The position numbers and the translations under genes were made by a program. From the NCBI RefSeq assembly GCF_000003605.2, contig NW_003139817.1:251028-278861 (forward strand): a stretch of DNA of 27,834 bases. The letters run 5' to 3'. This document shows positions 10,458 to 20,008 of this stretch, in pieces. The first letter of the stretch is position 1. The number at the start of each line of letters is the position of its first letter. The notes under the pieces were generated by a model. It was not told the origin of the DNA and did not search any database. It saw only the letters and a program-made list of their open reading frames with translations. The DNA comes from Saccoglossus kowalevskii (Eukaryota > Hemichordata > Enteropneusta > Harrimaniidae).

Positions 10458-10692
10458 TTTTCCACCAAGAAATACATCATGGGAATGATGCCGAACTTTT
10501 TTGTGTGGGGTCTGTCCGGTCAAACCATGGTGGCAGCCATGTATGTTTTCAATTAGAGGATGCTTACACTCGTAATCGTTCCATATTTGGAATTCGCGTT
10601 TCCTAATATGGTAGGATGAAAATACCCAGTGCAATACTGCAAAATTACGTCACGCTGTATCTTATGGCGCTACGGTGACAGATGTATAATAA

Positions 10693-11651
10693 CACACTGT
10701 ACTGTATATTAATCTCAAGGTACTTTATATAATAATATGCTAATAATAGAAACTGCATTAAAGTTCCAAAATAGTACAGCTATATATCTAAACAAAACTT
10801 AGAGGGAAAAAATACTGGATAGCATTTTGGTCACAAAACTAGGTCATTTTTATCGATGGGAATCATGATTTATATGCTACATAATGAAATTAACATATAG
10901 AGTTACTCCACTATCTAATAACTTTCTTCATTCAGTCCACAACAATTTTATTTTAACCAAGTTTTAACCCATATCTTGAAAATTTAACATGCTATTCACA
11001 CCAAATTTTAACTCAGTGGACATTTTATTGTGAGTGAGTGATGACCAGATAACCATGAGTAAGAGGCAATTTTAAGTGAAAATTTGATATAAAAAATATC
11101 CAATGAAAACTGTTATAATTGTAACCACAAGAAAAAGGACATTTTTCCCATTATATATCATTTTCTTCATCTAGAGCTGTGCCATCCAGCTAGTTTCCAC
11201 CAGCCTGATAATGTGTAAATCAATGCAACTTCACTATTTTTTAGATTCAGATATAGTACTTAACTGCCATAGATTATTTCATTTTATCTTCACGTTTGGG
11301 AAAAATCAATTTCTGGTTCTCAAAGTGCAAACAATTTATATTTGTAAAAATCAATACAGGCTTTCACTGTCAGACATGTTCATGACTATCCCTCAAGTCT
11401 TGTTTGTTCAGAAAGACTGATTTGGATGTCATTTTCAAGCTTCAAATTGTTCACTTGATATGCTACTTTGTACATTGTCAATATATGAACATCGTGACAT
11501 TTTCTCCTGGAATTGTATCTTTCCAAATACTATTAAAAGTTTGAGGTTTACACATCGGTGAAATTTCTCTTTACTTTTAACACCTGCCAACTACTTTATG
11601 TACATTAGGATTTCTCTGTTGAGCATTTTTCACATTAGCAATGATCAGTGA
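10693..11651. other. AT-rich non-coding stretch
   Basis: Nothing beyond chance frames, such as 11211-11420 on the plus strand, which has no splice context and no recognisable peptide. Confidence 0.4.
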
Positions 11652-12282
11652 ATAAAGTGTCAGCCTAGTATGCTCAATAGGGGGGTTATTCTGCAATTAA
11701 AACAATTGCATCATTTTGGGGACTTCGCTTATGGGATTAGCTCATATCCCCCCAAGATCATTCATATTTTTCTTAGGTATATTTTGCGTGGGTTTTATTA
11801 TTATTGTTAATTTTATTATTGTAATTACTAATACCTCATTAACGACTTCACAGGCAGCCCTCGCTGCGTCAATGTCTAAACTCAGTAGTTGCAGCCTCCG
11901 CTGCCTCTAGCCATAACCTCTTAACTTTATGCAGCCCCCGCTGCATAACCATGGTGTAGCTGCAGCACTCGCTGCCTATACTTTCCAGTTGCAGTCATGC
12001 TGCAATCTGCCATTCCGTACTACATCATGCAGCTATGCTGCACCAACCAACATGTTTTCAGTCTTAGTCTAGTTTGTATTTTAGTTTAGAAACTGTAAGC
12101 CAGCTAGTTTACACCTGCTTTGTTCTACATTTTGGGGGCGGCACCAGGGACCATCTTATCAGTCTGTTATGCATTGTCTCACTTATGTGTACGATGGTCT
12201 TGTGGTGTTCCCCCCTAAATTGTTGGTTCATGTACATGCTCTTGTGTTTGTGTCATAAAGTGTCAGCCTAGTATGCTCAATA
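11652..12282. mobile_element. 575-bp insertion-like block between perfect 28-bp direct repeats
   Basis: ATAAAGTGTCAGCCTAGTAT followed by GCTCAATA is present without mismatch at 11652-11679 and 12255-12282. The 575 bp between them is less AT-rich than the flanks and has its own character: a hairpin (TGCAATT, AAAAC, AATTGCA at 11692-11710), runs of G and C, and six GCAGC...GCTGC mini-hairpins. It could be a transposon insertion with an unusually long target duplication, a solo terminal repeat, or the remains of a tandem duplication. No transposase or reverse transcriptase is encoded; the small plus-strand frames at 11716-11910 and 12074-12271 look incidental. Confidence 0.45.
11854..12041. repeat. 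series of six GCAGC-loop-GCTGC mini-hairpins
   Basis: GCAGCCCTCGCTGC (11854), GCAGCCTCCGCTGC (11891), GCAGCCCCCGCTGC (11931), GCAGCACTCGCTGC (11962), GCAGTCATGCTGC (11991), GCAGCTATGCTGC (12029). Start-to-start spacing is 37, 40, 31, 29 and 38 bp. Stems are kept while loops and the intervening sequence vary. Confidence 0.7.
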
Positions 12283-12324
12283 TTATAGGGTAAATTCCAT
12301 CTGCAATGGTCGCTGTGCCCAACT

Positions 12325-12531
12325 ACTGTAAAATACTTTATTTTCGATTGGAACTAATTTTCACTATTTCGCTGAAGGAATGATTTAGTGAAAATAAAAT
12401 CCAGCAAATATATTTTTTCTCCTATATTTTACATTCAACTCGTCAAAAATCAGTGAAAATAAATTCCATCAGAGGATTCCATACGTAACACCCAAAAAGT
12501 CTTTTCAGCAAAAATAAAGTATTTCATAGTA
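12325..12531. mobile_element. MITE-like element with ~27-bp terminal inverted repeats
   Basis: The left end TACTGTAAAATACTTTATTT (then TCG) matches the reverse complement of the right end TACTATGAAATACTTTATTT (then TTG). The interior holds repeated GTGAAAATAAA and CAGTGAAAATAAATTCCA motifs. The element is about 207 bp with no coding capacity, typical of small non-autonomous DNA transposons. The superfamily is unknown. Confidence 0.6.
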
Positions 12532-15100
12532 TTACACAAAGTAGAGATGTGGAGAGTTACAGCTACTTGATCATATGGAGACATCTCATCAATAGAAATT
12601 AAGAGAATCACATAAAATATGATTCACATTCAAGCCATCAACTCGATAGAAATCAACATCAATCAAACAAACAAACCAGAAAACATTTTTAGACCAATAA
12701 GAATCATTTCAAACCAAAGGTTAATTAAGCAATCTTTTCTGATGAGAAGTATGAAACCAATTGAATTTTTTAAAATACTGTCAATCATTCTGTAGATTAG
12801 ATATTGACTGCAAAGCAAATTTAATACAAACTAGCCTAGCAGTGATTTCCTTTTCATCTATACATTGTACAAAATGCACACTTACAAGTGCATGCAGTTT
12901 TTTCAGAATTATTTCCATAATGCTTCAACCAGACAGTTTATGGTTTCCATAAAACATTAAATTATGAACCAATACAAAAATAGTGCAAATATGCTAGATT
13001 TTAGCATTTATTATATAATAATTTAGAAAAGGAGACTTATTTTCAGTTTGTCATAGTCTATGATAAAGCTATATAATGAGGAGGAACTCATATCCGGCTG
13101 TGCCAAAATAATATAGCCGAGAGCTGATTTCAATACAGATACAAAAAAATGAGGTAATCTGAGTACTGTATTACAGATAAAATTGATAAACTTCTCTGAG
13201 CACCTATGACCCCCTACGATGGGAAAAGGAAGGTTGACGCACTAAAAAAAAACTTGGAGAGCCAGCCACACAGAAGTTATTCAAAACAAAGCTTGTCAAG
13301 TTGTTCGTTCACTTCAGTATACAGTAGTTAGAATTTACTGTATACTCTTTTGATGAATACACTGTGTAGCTGCAGTGCATACCCAGAAGTGCATACAATT
13401 TCTTGTGTTTCACTGCTGTCTATCATGGAGTGATTGTGAAACTAGGGATGAGTAATTGAATACAGTAAAGGCCACGTTTGAGATTGAGATCACCACTTAA
13501 CATTTTAACATATTATCTCATAACAAATTAATTTTGTTCAGTTGGTCTTCGTCAGGAAAAATACTGTATATTCTCATGCCACAGGAGTGATTTTGTATTG
13601 ACAGTTCTTACTATGTCTGGTCTACAGAACTGACAGTTGACTTTAAATCAATAATATTGTCTCCTATTTGATCAATAATTCATTACAGGGTACTTTCAGC
13701 CTTTTTAGAGTTTTGATAGATTTTAGTATGTCCATAAATAGCTGTCGAATTTACTACTAGTATATAGTCCGTATTCTACAAACATATTCTATGATCACTG
13801 AGACATCTGGCCCGGTTCAAAATAAATTGAAAATCTTTCTTGTTCAATTACAATCTACCGGTATGTATTTTTTTTTTTAGAGTTTTGAAAAAAATCCACT
13901 TGAAGAAGACCCACTTTCTTTGCGATATGACACAGGAAACACATGGTGAAAGTCAATGAAAGGGGGAAAAAAAGGAGGGAGTGGCTCAAATTAATCAGTT
14001 GGCCCTCCAAGTTTTGTGTGTCAGCATCTTTCTGTTTGGCGTGCCAATGTTATAATTTGAAAAGTTGATCAGCAGGAAACGCATTCCTTTGAAATTCGTC
14101 TTTTTCACGATGCTCAGAACATCAATTTTAGCAGTATGAGAATGTTTGAAAACACATACACACATTGACAAATTCCAATTCACAAAAGACCAATGTGAAT
14201 GTCAACTTTTTTTTCATTTCATATAGTGCAAGTATATCAGTAAAAACTACTAATACAAGTCATATAGTCTACATACTAGTAACATTTATCCCATTCATCA
14301 TGTTGTTTCAGCATAAATAACTTTTATAATGGAGCTATCTGTGATCTTCATGCAAGATGTAGTGATTATGATGAAAGCAAAGTGTTCCGTGACCTTTCCC
14401 TAGTTAATGCAAAAACATAATAATAAATAGATTGACTTCAGTATTAAGACGATCTTATCGCGTCATATTCCTTTTACATTAATAGTTATTCATAATCGGA
14501 TGATGTCGTCCTTGTATTGTTGTTAGCAAATGACTGATACGTTGATTTCTTGAGTTGAAATCAATATAGAAGTGTTTTTGTATGTATTAAGCTCACAAAC
14601 TAACATCTACATTGTATGTATGGTAAATATTAATTCATTGAACACCATTATTTTTGTCACCAAAGGTTTGATACAATATTTGGCAAATTTATACATATCT
14701 TTCTTTAATCTTTTAATTTGGAACTAAAATGGCCATTATTTCCATGGACACAGATTTTGATCAACATTTTCTAAACACCTGAAGGTTTCAACCAAAAATA
14801 TGAAAATTTATGCAGATTTATTGGTACAAAAGTTGACCATGGCACTCAAAGGATTAAGACATTGCCTGCATTTTTCCATTTCATTTTTAGCTATTCTTGG
14901 ATGTTTTCAGCAGACATTAAAATTCATTAATTTGAAACACAGATGAACTATCTAAGAACTGTCCTCACAAAGAACTATGAGAGAATCTTCAGATGCAGAT
15001 ACAACAGAAAAGTAAACAATGTACAAACAGACAAAAGTACAAAAAAGACAAGCCTTGTATATAGAATTACGTATTTGTCACATACTGAAAGAATTAATTA
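12532..15100. other. AT-rich non-coding stretch
   Basis: No supported exon. Chance frames (12761-12952 plus, 13995-14183 minus) lack splice context. It holds a perfect hairpin at 13316-13346 and, near 14725, AAAATGGCCATTATTTCCAT, which may be a remnant of the dispersed 'GGCC' repeat family. Confidence 0.4.
13316..13346. repeat. perfect inverted repeat with 11-bp arms
   Basis: AGTATACAGTA, nine-base loop, TACTGTATACT. It is isolated, with no adjacent gene to regulate that I can identify. Confidence 0.6.
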
Positions 15101-15318
15101 TGTGCATAAATAATGAGGTGCACAAGAAGTGTTCACCTGAGGGGTCCATTTGTTACACAAGCATCAAACCTACAGGTAAAATCCTTCAATGAGGAATCAT
15201 CTATGTGCATAAATAATTAGGGCACAAGAAGTGTTCACCTAAGGGGTCCATTTGTTACACAAGCATCAAACCTACAGGTAAAATCCTTCATTGAGGAATC
15301 ATCTATGTGCATAAATAA
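15101..15318 (+). repeat. two-copy tandem duplication, unit ~102 bp
   Basis: TGTGCATAAATAAT occurs at 15101, 15204 and 15305. The two intervals share GCACAAGAAGTGTTCACCT, GGGGTCCATTTGTTACAC, AAGCATCAAACCTACAG and GTAAAATCCTTCA with few differences, including a small indel at TAATGAGGTGC versus TAATTAGGGC. Recent local duplication. The unit length is not a multiple of three and no exon is recognised in it. Confidence 0.8.
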
Positions 15319-15940
15319 TAATTAGCCTTGAAATAAGCACAGCTATTGCCCATATACACTCTTCAACCTATTAATTAGTATATTGTAAAAAAAAACACCT
15401 ACACATGTGGTCAGTCTTAACAAGATTAATTGATTCAGAGCAAGTACTTTCTTTTCATTGCAATCACTCTCTGCTCCAGGTGTGACAAATGCTAGAAAGA
15501 AGCCAAAAAGCATTTGGTTTTGTTTTTCTCATTTGCACTCTACTAAAAAAGATTTTGATTTTCACAGCAGGATAGCAGGATATCATAGTCTGAGCATTGA
15601 TCCTGATTACATTTAATACTTGCTCAGAATTACAAGTACACTTTAGAGTGTGATGTTGTTTGACTTCTAGGGATTACCACATACTGGCAAACCTACTGAA
15701 TTTCCCTATAGAAACCCTGAGAAAATGAAAATTCAATCTCAAAACTAGAATTATAAGTTCAATTTCCTTTTTGGTGATACGCTATGGAACATAAATGAAA
15801 ATGTGGGAAATACCTCATCAGCTTAAATTAGGAAATATGTAACTGATTTATGGTAATATAGAAAAGAAATGATGAATGTAATTTAAAGATATGTATTACC
15901 AGTACTGTTTTCATGCTGCCGATACAAAGGTTGAATAAAC
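15319..15940. other. AT-rich non-coding stretch
   Basis: No coding frame, RNA gene or repeat of note. Confidence 0.4.
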
Positions 15941-15971
<31 letters not shown>

Positions 15972-15974
15972 TAT
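15941..15974 (+). repeat. (ATT)n microsatellite abutting the assembly gap
   Basis: About eleven ATT units, interrupted once near the right end (TATATTAT), running directly into Ns. The true length is unknown. Confidence 0.85.
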
Positions 15975-16024
15975 NNNNNNNNNNNNNNNNNNNNNNNNNN
16001 NNNNNNNNNNNNNNNNNNNNNNNN
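15975..16024. other. assembly gap of 50 N
   Basis: Exactly fifty Ns between the (ATT)n run and GTGCGGAAGGGGGT. The gap size is probably arbitrary or estimated. Confidence 0.98.
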
Positions 16025-16448
16025 GTGCGGAAGGGGGTAAAAAGGTGTCAATATAATATTATAAATCAGCATGCTAATGGTATTTTGGATGGTACATCAT
16101 AAAGAATACATCATTTCTTAATGGCTTACACTCACAGTTTTCACTAATCTACTTCGGGTGATACCAAATCAATGACGACATTAGTTCCTTCCAAGTACGT
16201 ACACACAACTTTTGTTGGCATTTGTATTAGAGGATTGCTGTTTATGTCTATGATTATTTTTCAATTCATTCCTTCCTCGGGTAAAATAAGGAAATTGATG
16301 CAGTGGATTAAAAAAATCTGATTAAATTTGAATATGCTTTTATTTATAACTTAATAATAAATATTTATTTTTATATATCTGTAGATGACAAAATGGTAAA
16401 TGGGTATGTTATAATATTGTACTATGTGTGCAGACGAAGATGCACTGT
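16025..16448. other. AT-rich non-coding stretch
   Basis: Unique-looking flank between the gap and the 46-bp minisatellite; no gene seen. Confidence 0.4.
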
Positions 16449-17368
16449 GAGACATAACAGCAATACAGATGCAACACAACACATGGAGCAGTGCGAGACA
16501 TAACAGCAATACAGATGCAACACAACACATGGAGCAGTGTGAGACATAACAGCAATACAGATGCAACACAACACATGGAGCAGTGCGAGACATAACAGCA
16601 ATACAGATGCAACACAACACATGGAGCAGTGCGAGACATAACAGCAATACAGATGCAACACAACACATGGAGCAGTGCGAGACATAACAGCAATACAGAT
16701 GCAACACAACACATGGAGCAGTGTGAGACATAACAGCAATACAGATGCAACACAACACATGGAGCAGTGTGAGACATAACAGCAATACAGATGCAACACA
16801 ACACATGGAGCAGTGCGAGACATAACAGCAATACAGATGCAACACAACACATGGAGCAGTGCGAGACATAACAGCAATACAGATGCAACACAACACATGG
16901 AGCAGTGCGAGACATAACAGCAATACAGATGCAACACAACACATGGAGCAGTGCGAGACATAACAGCAATACAGATGCAACACAACACATGGAGCAGTGC
17001 GAGACATAACAGCAATACAGATGCAACACAACACATGGAGCAGTGCGAGACATAACAGCAATACAGATGCAACACAACACATGGAGCAGTGTGAGACATA
17101 ACGGCAATACAGATGCAACACAACACATGGAGCAGTGCGAGACATAACAGCAATACAGATGCAACACAACACATGGAGCAGTGTGAGACATAACAGCAAT
17201 ACAGATGCAACACAACACATGGAGCAGTGCGAGACATAACAGCAATACAGATGCAACACAACACATGGAGCAGTGCGAGACATAACAACAATACAGATGC
17301 AACACAACACATGGAGCAGTGCGAGACATAACAGCAATACAGATGCAACACAACACATGGAGCAGTGT
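16449..17368. repeat. 46-bp minisatellite, 20 near-identical copies
   Basis: The unit starts GAGACATAACAGCAATACAG, continues ATGCAACACAACACATGG and ends AGCAGTGC. Starts fall every 46 bp from 16449 to 17323, with the next GAG at 17369, so exactly 20 copies without indels. Almost all variation is C or T at one CpG (GTGCGAG versus GTGTGAG, the T form before units 1, 3, 7, 8, 15, 17 and the terminal GAG). The only others seen are ACGGC near 17102 and ACAAC near 17287. Because 46 is one more than a multiple of three and the minus strand of the unit has no stop in any frame, all three minus frames are open across the array (309-363 codons, Cys-rich, 46-residue period, e.g. TAPCVVLHLYCCYVSHCSM). 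I regard these frames as repeat artefacts. Confidence 0.95.
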
Positions 17369-18357
17369 GAGCTGGGAATGGTAAGAAAATAACATACTAG
17401 GTGCACACAAATTAATCCACATACTAAAACTAATAACCATGTGTTTTTGTGAATTATGGGTTAGAATACAATAATAAAGTTTAATGTGATGTAAACACAT
17501 GTGATGATAGTGGAAATACTGAAAATTCTCATGTTGTCCGAGTTGTTTGCTATAAATAGACTGCGCCTCTTTAGTGTTCAGCCAGTAGAGAGCACTACGT
17601 ACATTGCATGAATGCCAGTAATTCTACAGTTAATAACTTTAACCTGGACGGGGTACATGTACCTGCACTTAACTTGAGTAGCAATTAAAACAGCAATAAC
17701 ATTATCACAGTATAAGAAGACTTGGCCATAGGGCACAAGCTGACAATACCAATAAAGTCTGATAACCAGTTCATACTTTAAGGAAGCACATGCATGCAAC
17801 TTGCAGGAAATCACAAGGAACATCATTGCAAAGATCCTCATCTCTTGGCTGGAAGCGAATTGCCAATCAGAGATATAAATGAAAGATAACCAACTTACAC
17901 ATGAGGTACAAACAAACTACTTCTTATCGGGGATATTAATACAGTGAAGGACTGAAAACTGCTCTTATTTGCAGGAGAGACAAATTTCAAGTCAGGACAA
18001 ATCACAATGACTTTCATGAAAATTAGTCAAGTGAGTGCAATCAATATAAATGCTGTAAATTTCGGATAGTAGAATTAAATGTTTAAGTGCCATAAACAAC
18101 ATTGTTAGAACACACCAGGAAAGTCTGAGTTTATTATCAAGCCTGCCTGCTGGCTGAGCAGGCTAGCACAATCTGTCTTATTATCCTCAAGTTTCAAGTG
18201 AACACAGAGTAGTGTCATCTGATCATGTGACTCAGCCTACCATGTACATTACCAACTAGACCCAAAAGCACAATCTTTATTGCATCCATGTACAACAGCC
18301 CAAACAAACTGAAGAATTAAAACCAACCCAGTCTTGTCATCTCCATTTATCCTCATA
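17369..18357. other. mostly non-coding stretch holding one small ORF
   Basis: Apart from the minus-strand ORF at 17578-17841, nothing is supported. About 18140-18170 has a small GCCTGCCTGCTGGCTGAGCA motif of the kind found in dispersed repeats. Confidence 0.35.
17578..17841 (-). CDS. possible small ORF, 87 codons, signal-peptide-like start, unidentified
   Basis: A true ATG at 17841, stop at the 17578 end, in sequence less AT-rich than its flanks. The N terminus MRIFAMMFLVISCKLHACA looks like a short signal peptide with a possible cleavage after Ala. The rest has scattered Cys and aromatic residues (LYWYCQLVPYGQVFLYC) and a hydrophobic NVIAVLIATQV stretch. TTATATC lies about 30-35 bp and GATTGG about 25 bp upstream of the ATG, loosely promoter-like. 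I recognise no family. A small secreted protein, a first exon or a chance frame are all possible; chance is the default. Confidence 0.18.
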   Translation of the reverse strand: MRIFAMMFLVISCKLHACASLKYELVIRLYWYCQLVPYGQVFLYCDNVIAVLIATQVKCRYMYPVQVKVINCRITGIHAMYVVLSTG

Positions 18358-18496
18358 TTTACCATATTTGCTCATTTAGTAGCACTTGCTCTTATATAAA
18401 TTGTTCCAAGTCAAAATAAATTATATATTTTTTGATTTATTATACATGTACACGCTTCTATTGAAGATGCACTTCTAATAAAGAAAATACGGTAAC
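18358..18496. mobile_element. MITE-like element, ~139 bp, 'TACCGTATTT' ends
   Basis: The left end TTTACCATATTTGCTCATTT (then AGTAG) pairs imperfectly with the reverse complement of the right end, GTTACCGTATTTTCTTTATT (then AGAAG). The interior is AT-rich with TTCTATTGAAGATGC. Similar length and end sequence occur at 19863-19998, so the two look like one family. Confidence 0.5.
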
Positions 18497-18889
18497 CACA
18501 ATTTTGTTACTAAGAATAAATGTTTGGTATGATAGATGTACATACATAAAAACAATTTTTCTTGAAATGCTTGATGAGTATTTTTACTAAAATGTTCGCT
18601 AGTCAGTCATCATGAATTGGACCAGAGACAATGGGACCTCATACACATTTGACATGATGTATTGGACATGTGTTGAGTTTGAATTTGATCTTGGATGCAT
18701 GTCTACAAATACATCAGTCAAATTCAGGCCGTTTAGCATTTGAATCGTAAAACTTCATGGTCACGTGTGTACATTGTATCAATGTGTAAAACCTGAATGA
18801 GATTGGTCTAGAGTTTAAAAATACAAGTTTGATTGAAATCACCCTGTTCAGCTCCGAGAAACAGTTCCGAAAACGTTTAAATATCTGAA
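18497..18889. other. non-coding, probably diverged start of the dispersed repeat that follows
   Basis: No coding frame. Phrases such as TGAATGAGATTGGTCTAGAG and CTCCGAGAAACAGTTCCGAAAA are in the style of the adjoining dispersed repeat and may be an earlier unit of it. Confidence 0.3.
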
Positions 18890-19112
18890 TTTAGCAAATT
18901 TGAGGGCAAAATGGCTGCCAGTCAGCCATATTTAATCGAATCATAACGAAATAGCATGCATATGTAGGTCATCATACATTGTCTGTATGCTAAGTTTGAA
19001 CGAGATCGGTCAAAGAAATGGCTCCAGACGGACACATTGACGCATGCACGGACGGACGCACGGAACCCAAATTAATAGTCTTTGTTTTCAGACGAAGAAT
19101 GGGGACTAAAAA
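18890..19112 (+). repeat. dispersed repeat, 'GGCTGCCAGTCAGCC' family, best-preserved copy
   Basis: AAAATGGCTGCCAGTCAGCC, then TTTAATCGAATC, GCATGCATATGTAGGTCATC, ATACATTGTCTGTATGCTAA, GAGATCGGTCAAAGAAATGG, GCACGGACGGACGCACGGAA, CCCAAATTAATAGTC and a GGGGACTAAAAA end. It aligns in order with about 6960-7165. No coding potential. Confidence 0.65.
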
Positions 19113-19862
19113 ATACATTCACATTTTTGCAATTTAACAAATAATCAACTGCACACAATAATGAATTTAGATTGTAACTTGAACTTTCAGGCAATATTTG
19201 AATATTTGGTGATGAATTAAATAGTCACATATTAGTTGTTAGCATAGTAAAATTTAATATGCACAGCTGCACAGTTGAGTGAGAAACACAAATACCTCTT
19301 CAGGTGACCTATTCACCTGCAGCAAATGAATCGGCACAACTTCTAATGATCTGATCATTACTTGAGCATTCTGAAATAAACTTGATTGTGCTTACAAACC
19401 CTCATTAATTCCACACATAGATTGGAGCAATACCCAATCATTACACTACTGACATGTACTTGACCATGTGAAAAGAACACTTTGCTACATGTGGTGTTCA
19501 TTTTTTTCAATAAGCTGATGGGAAAACGCATTCTGCTTCCTACATTAAGTAAATATCAATATAATAACTAGAGAGAAAAGCCACTATTTAAACATTTTCT
19601 CTCGCATACATACCTGGCTATAATAAATATCACATTGACAGAAATTTATATGACATAGTTAGCCACTGCATGTTATTCATTACTGTTCACTAATTACAAT
19701 TCATCCTACCTTTTGATCATATAGTTTGATCCTTAGAAAGTAATTTTCTTGTCTCATCTTATATCTAATCATTTTTGCCTAACACGAACCAATCAAATGA
19801 CCCAACATACATCATTACGTTTTATATAACCTGTCATAACCAATCATATCTTCTAATCTAAC
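19113..19862. other. AT-rich stretch containing one weak exon candidate
   Basis: Only the minus-strand block at 19317-19370 merits mention. A good minus-strand donor (CCAG|GTATGT, about 19608-19613) has an upstream CAG, but all frames between are stopped. Confidence 0.35.
19317..19370 (-). CDS. weak candidate exon (54 bp), possibly upstream exon of the alpha2-delta-like gene
   Basis: Minus strand: AGTTTATTTCAG acceptor, 18 open codons in phase 0 (NAQVMIRSLEVVPIHLLQ), CAG|GTGAAT donor. A second in-frame donor (GAG|GTATTT) would add VNRSPEE. Splicing to 2792-2902 would give ...HLLQ-RYKSE..., which resembles the LLQ-KYK junction I recall from alpha2-delta-3. Against it: the conserved Trp and Gly expected just upstream are absent, the block is tiny, and the implied intron is over 16 kb. 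Confidence 0.14.
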
Positions 19863-19998
19863 TACTACTATATTTACTTGAGTAGAAGAGTACCTCTAAT
19901 AGAAGTCCACACAAACCAAAATGCTTTTACAGTATTCTGGATCATTCAAATATGACCTATTTTGAATTGCTCTACTAATAGAGTGAATACTACCAGTA
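19863..19998. mobile_element. MITE-like element, ~136 bp, second copy
   Basis: The left end TACTACTATATTTACTTGAG (then TAGAAG) pairs with the reverse complement of the right end, TACTGGTAGTATTCACTCTA (then TTAGTAGAG). CTCTAATAGAAGTCC and CTACTAATAGAGTGAATAC are shared in style with 18358-18496. No coding capacity. Confidence 0.5.
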
Positions 19999-20008
19999 TA
20001 TAGAATAT

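Larger units (their letters stand above)
8612..10692. mobile_element. foldback-like element: two inverted copies of a ~115-bp terminus plus hairpin module
   Basis: The left end (8612-8726) and the reverse complement of the right end (10579-10692) align almost full length. They share a 17-bp perfect terminal inverted repeat TTATTATACATCTGTCA, then GGGTATTTT..CATCCTACCA, ATTAGGAAA and GCGAATTCCAAATATGGAA. Inside each end lies a self-complementary module (8731-8841 and 10317-10457). The left copy lacks about 160 bp (a spacer and the outer hairpin arm) that the right copy keeps. The 1.5 kb between them is AT-rich with no transposase. This is either one non-autonomous foldback transposon of about 2.1 kb or two insertions of one MITE in opposite orientation. 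No clear target-site duplication was found. Confidence 0.6.

Noticed and set aside
10412-10634. ORFs on both strands near 10.4-10.6 kb
   Set aside because: They lie inside the hairpin module and the end of the inverted-repeat element, where stem symmetry makes matching open frames on both strands.
11652-12282. Solo LTR of a retrotransposon
   Set aside because: The block inside the 28-bp repeats does not start with TG and end with CA, and 28 bp is far longer than the 4-6 bp duplication LTR elements leave.
16449-17368. CRISPR array
   Set aside because: Whole units are identical without unique spacers, and the genome is clearly eukaryotic.
16351-17500. Three overlapping minus-strand frames of 309-363 codons, Cys-rich, apparently membrane-like
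   Set aside because: They exist only because the 46-bp unit has no stop on that strand in any frame; there is no non-repeat coding sequence, splice context or homology.
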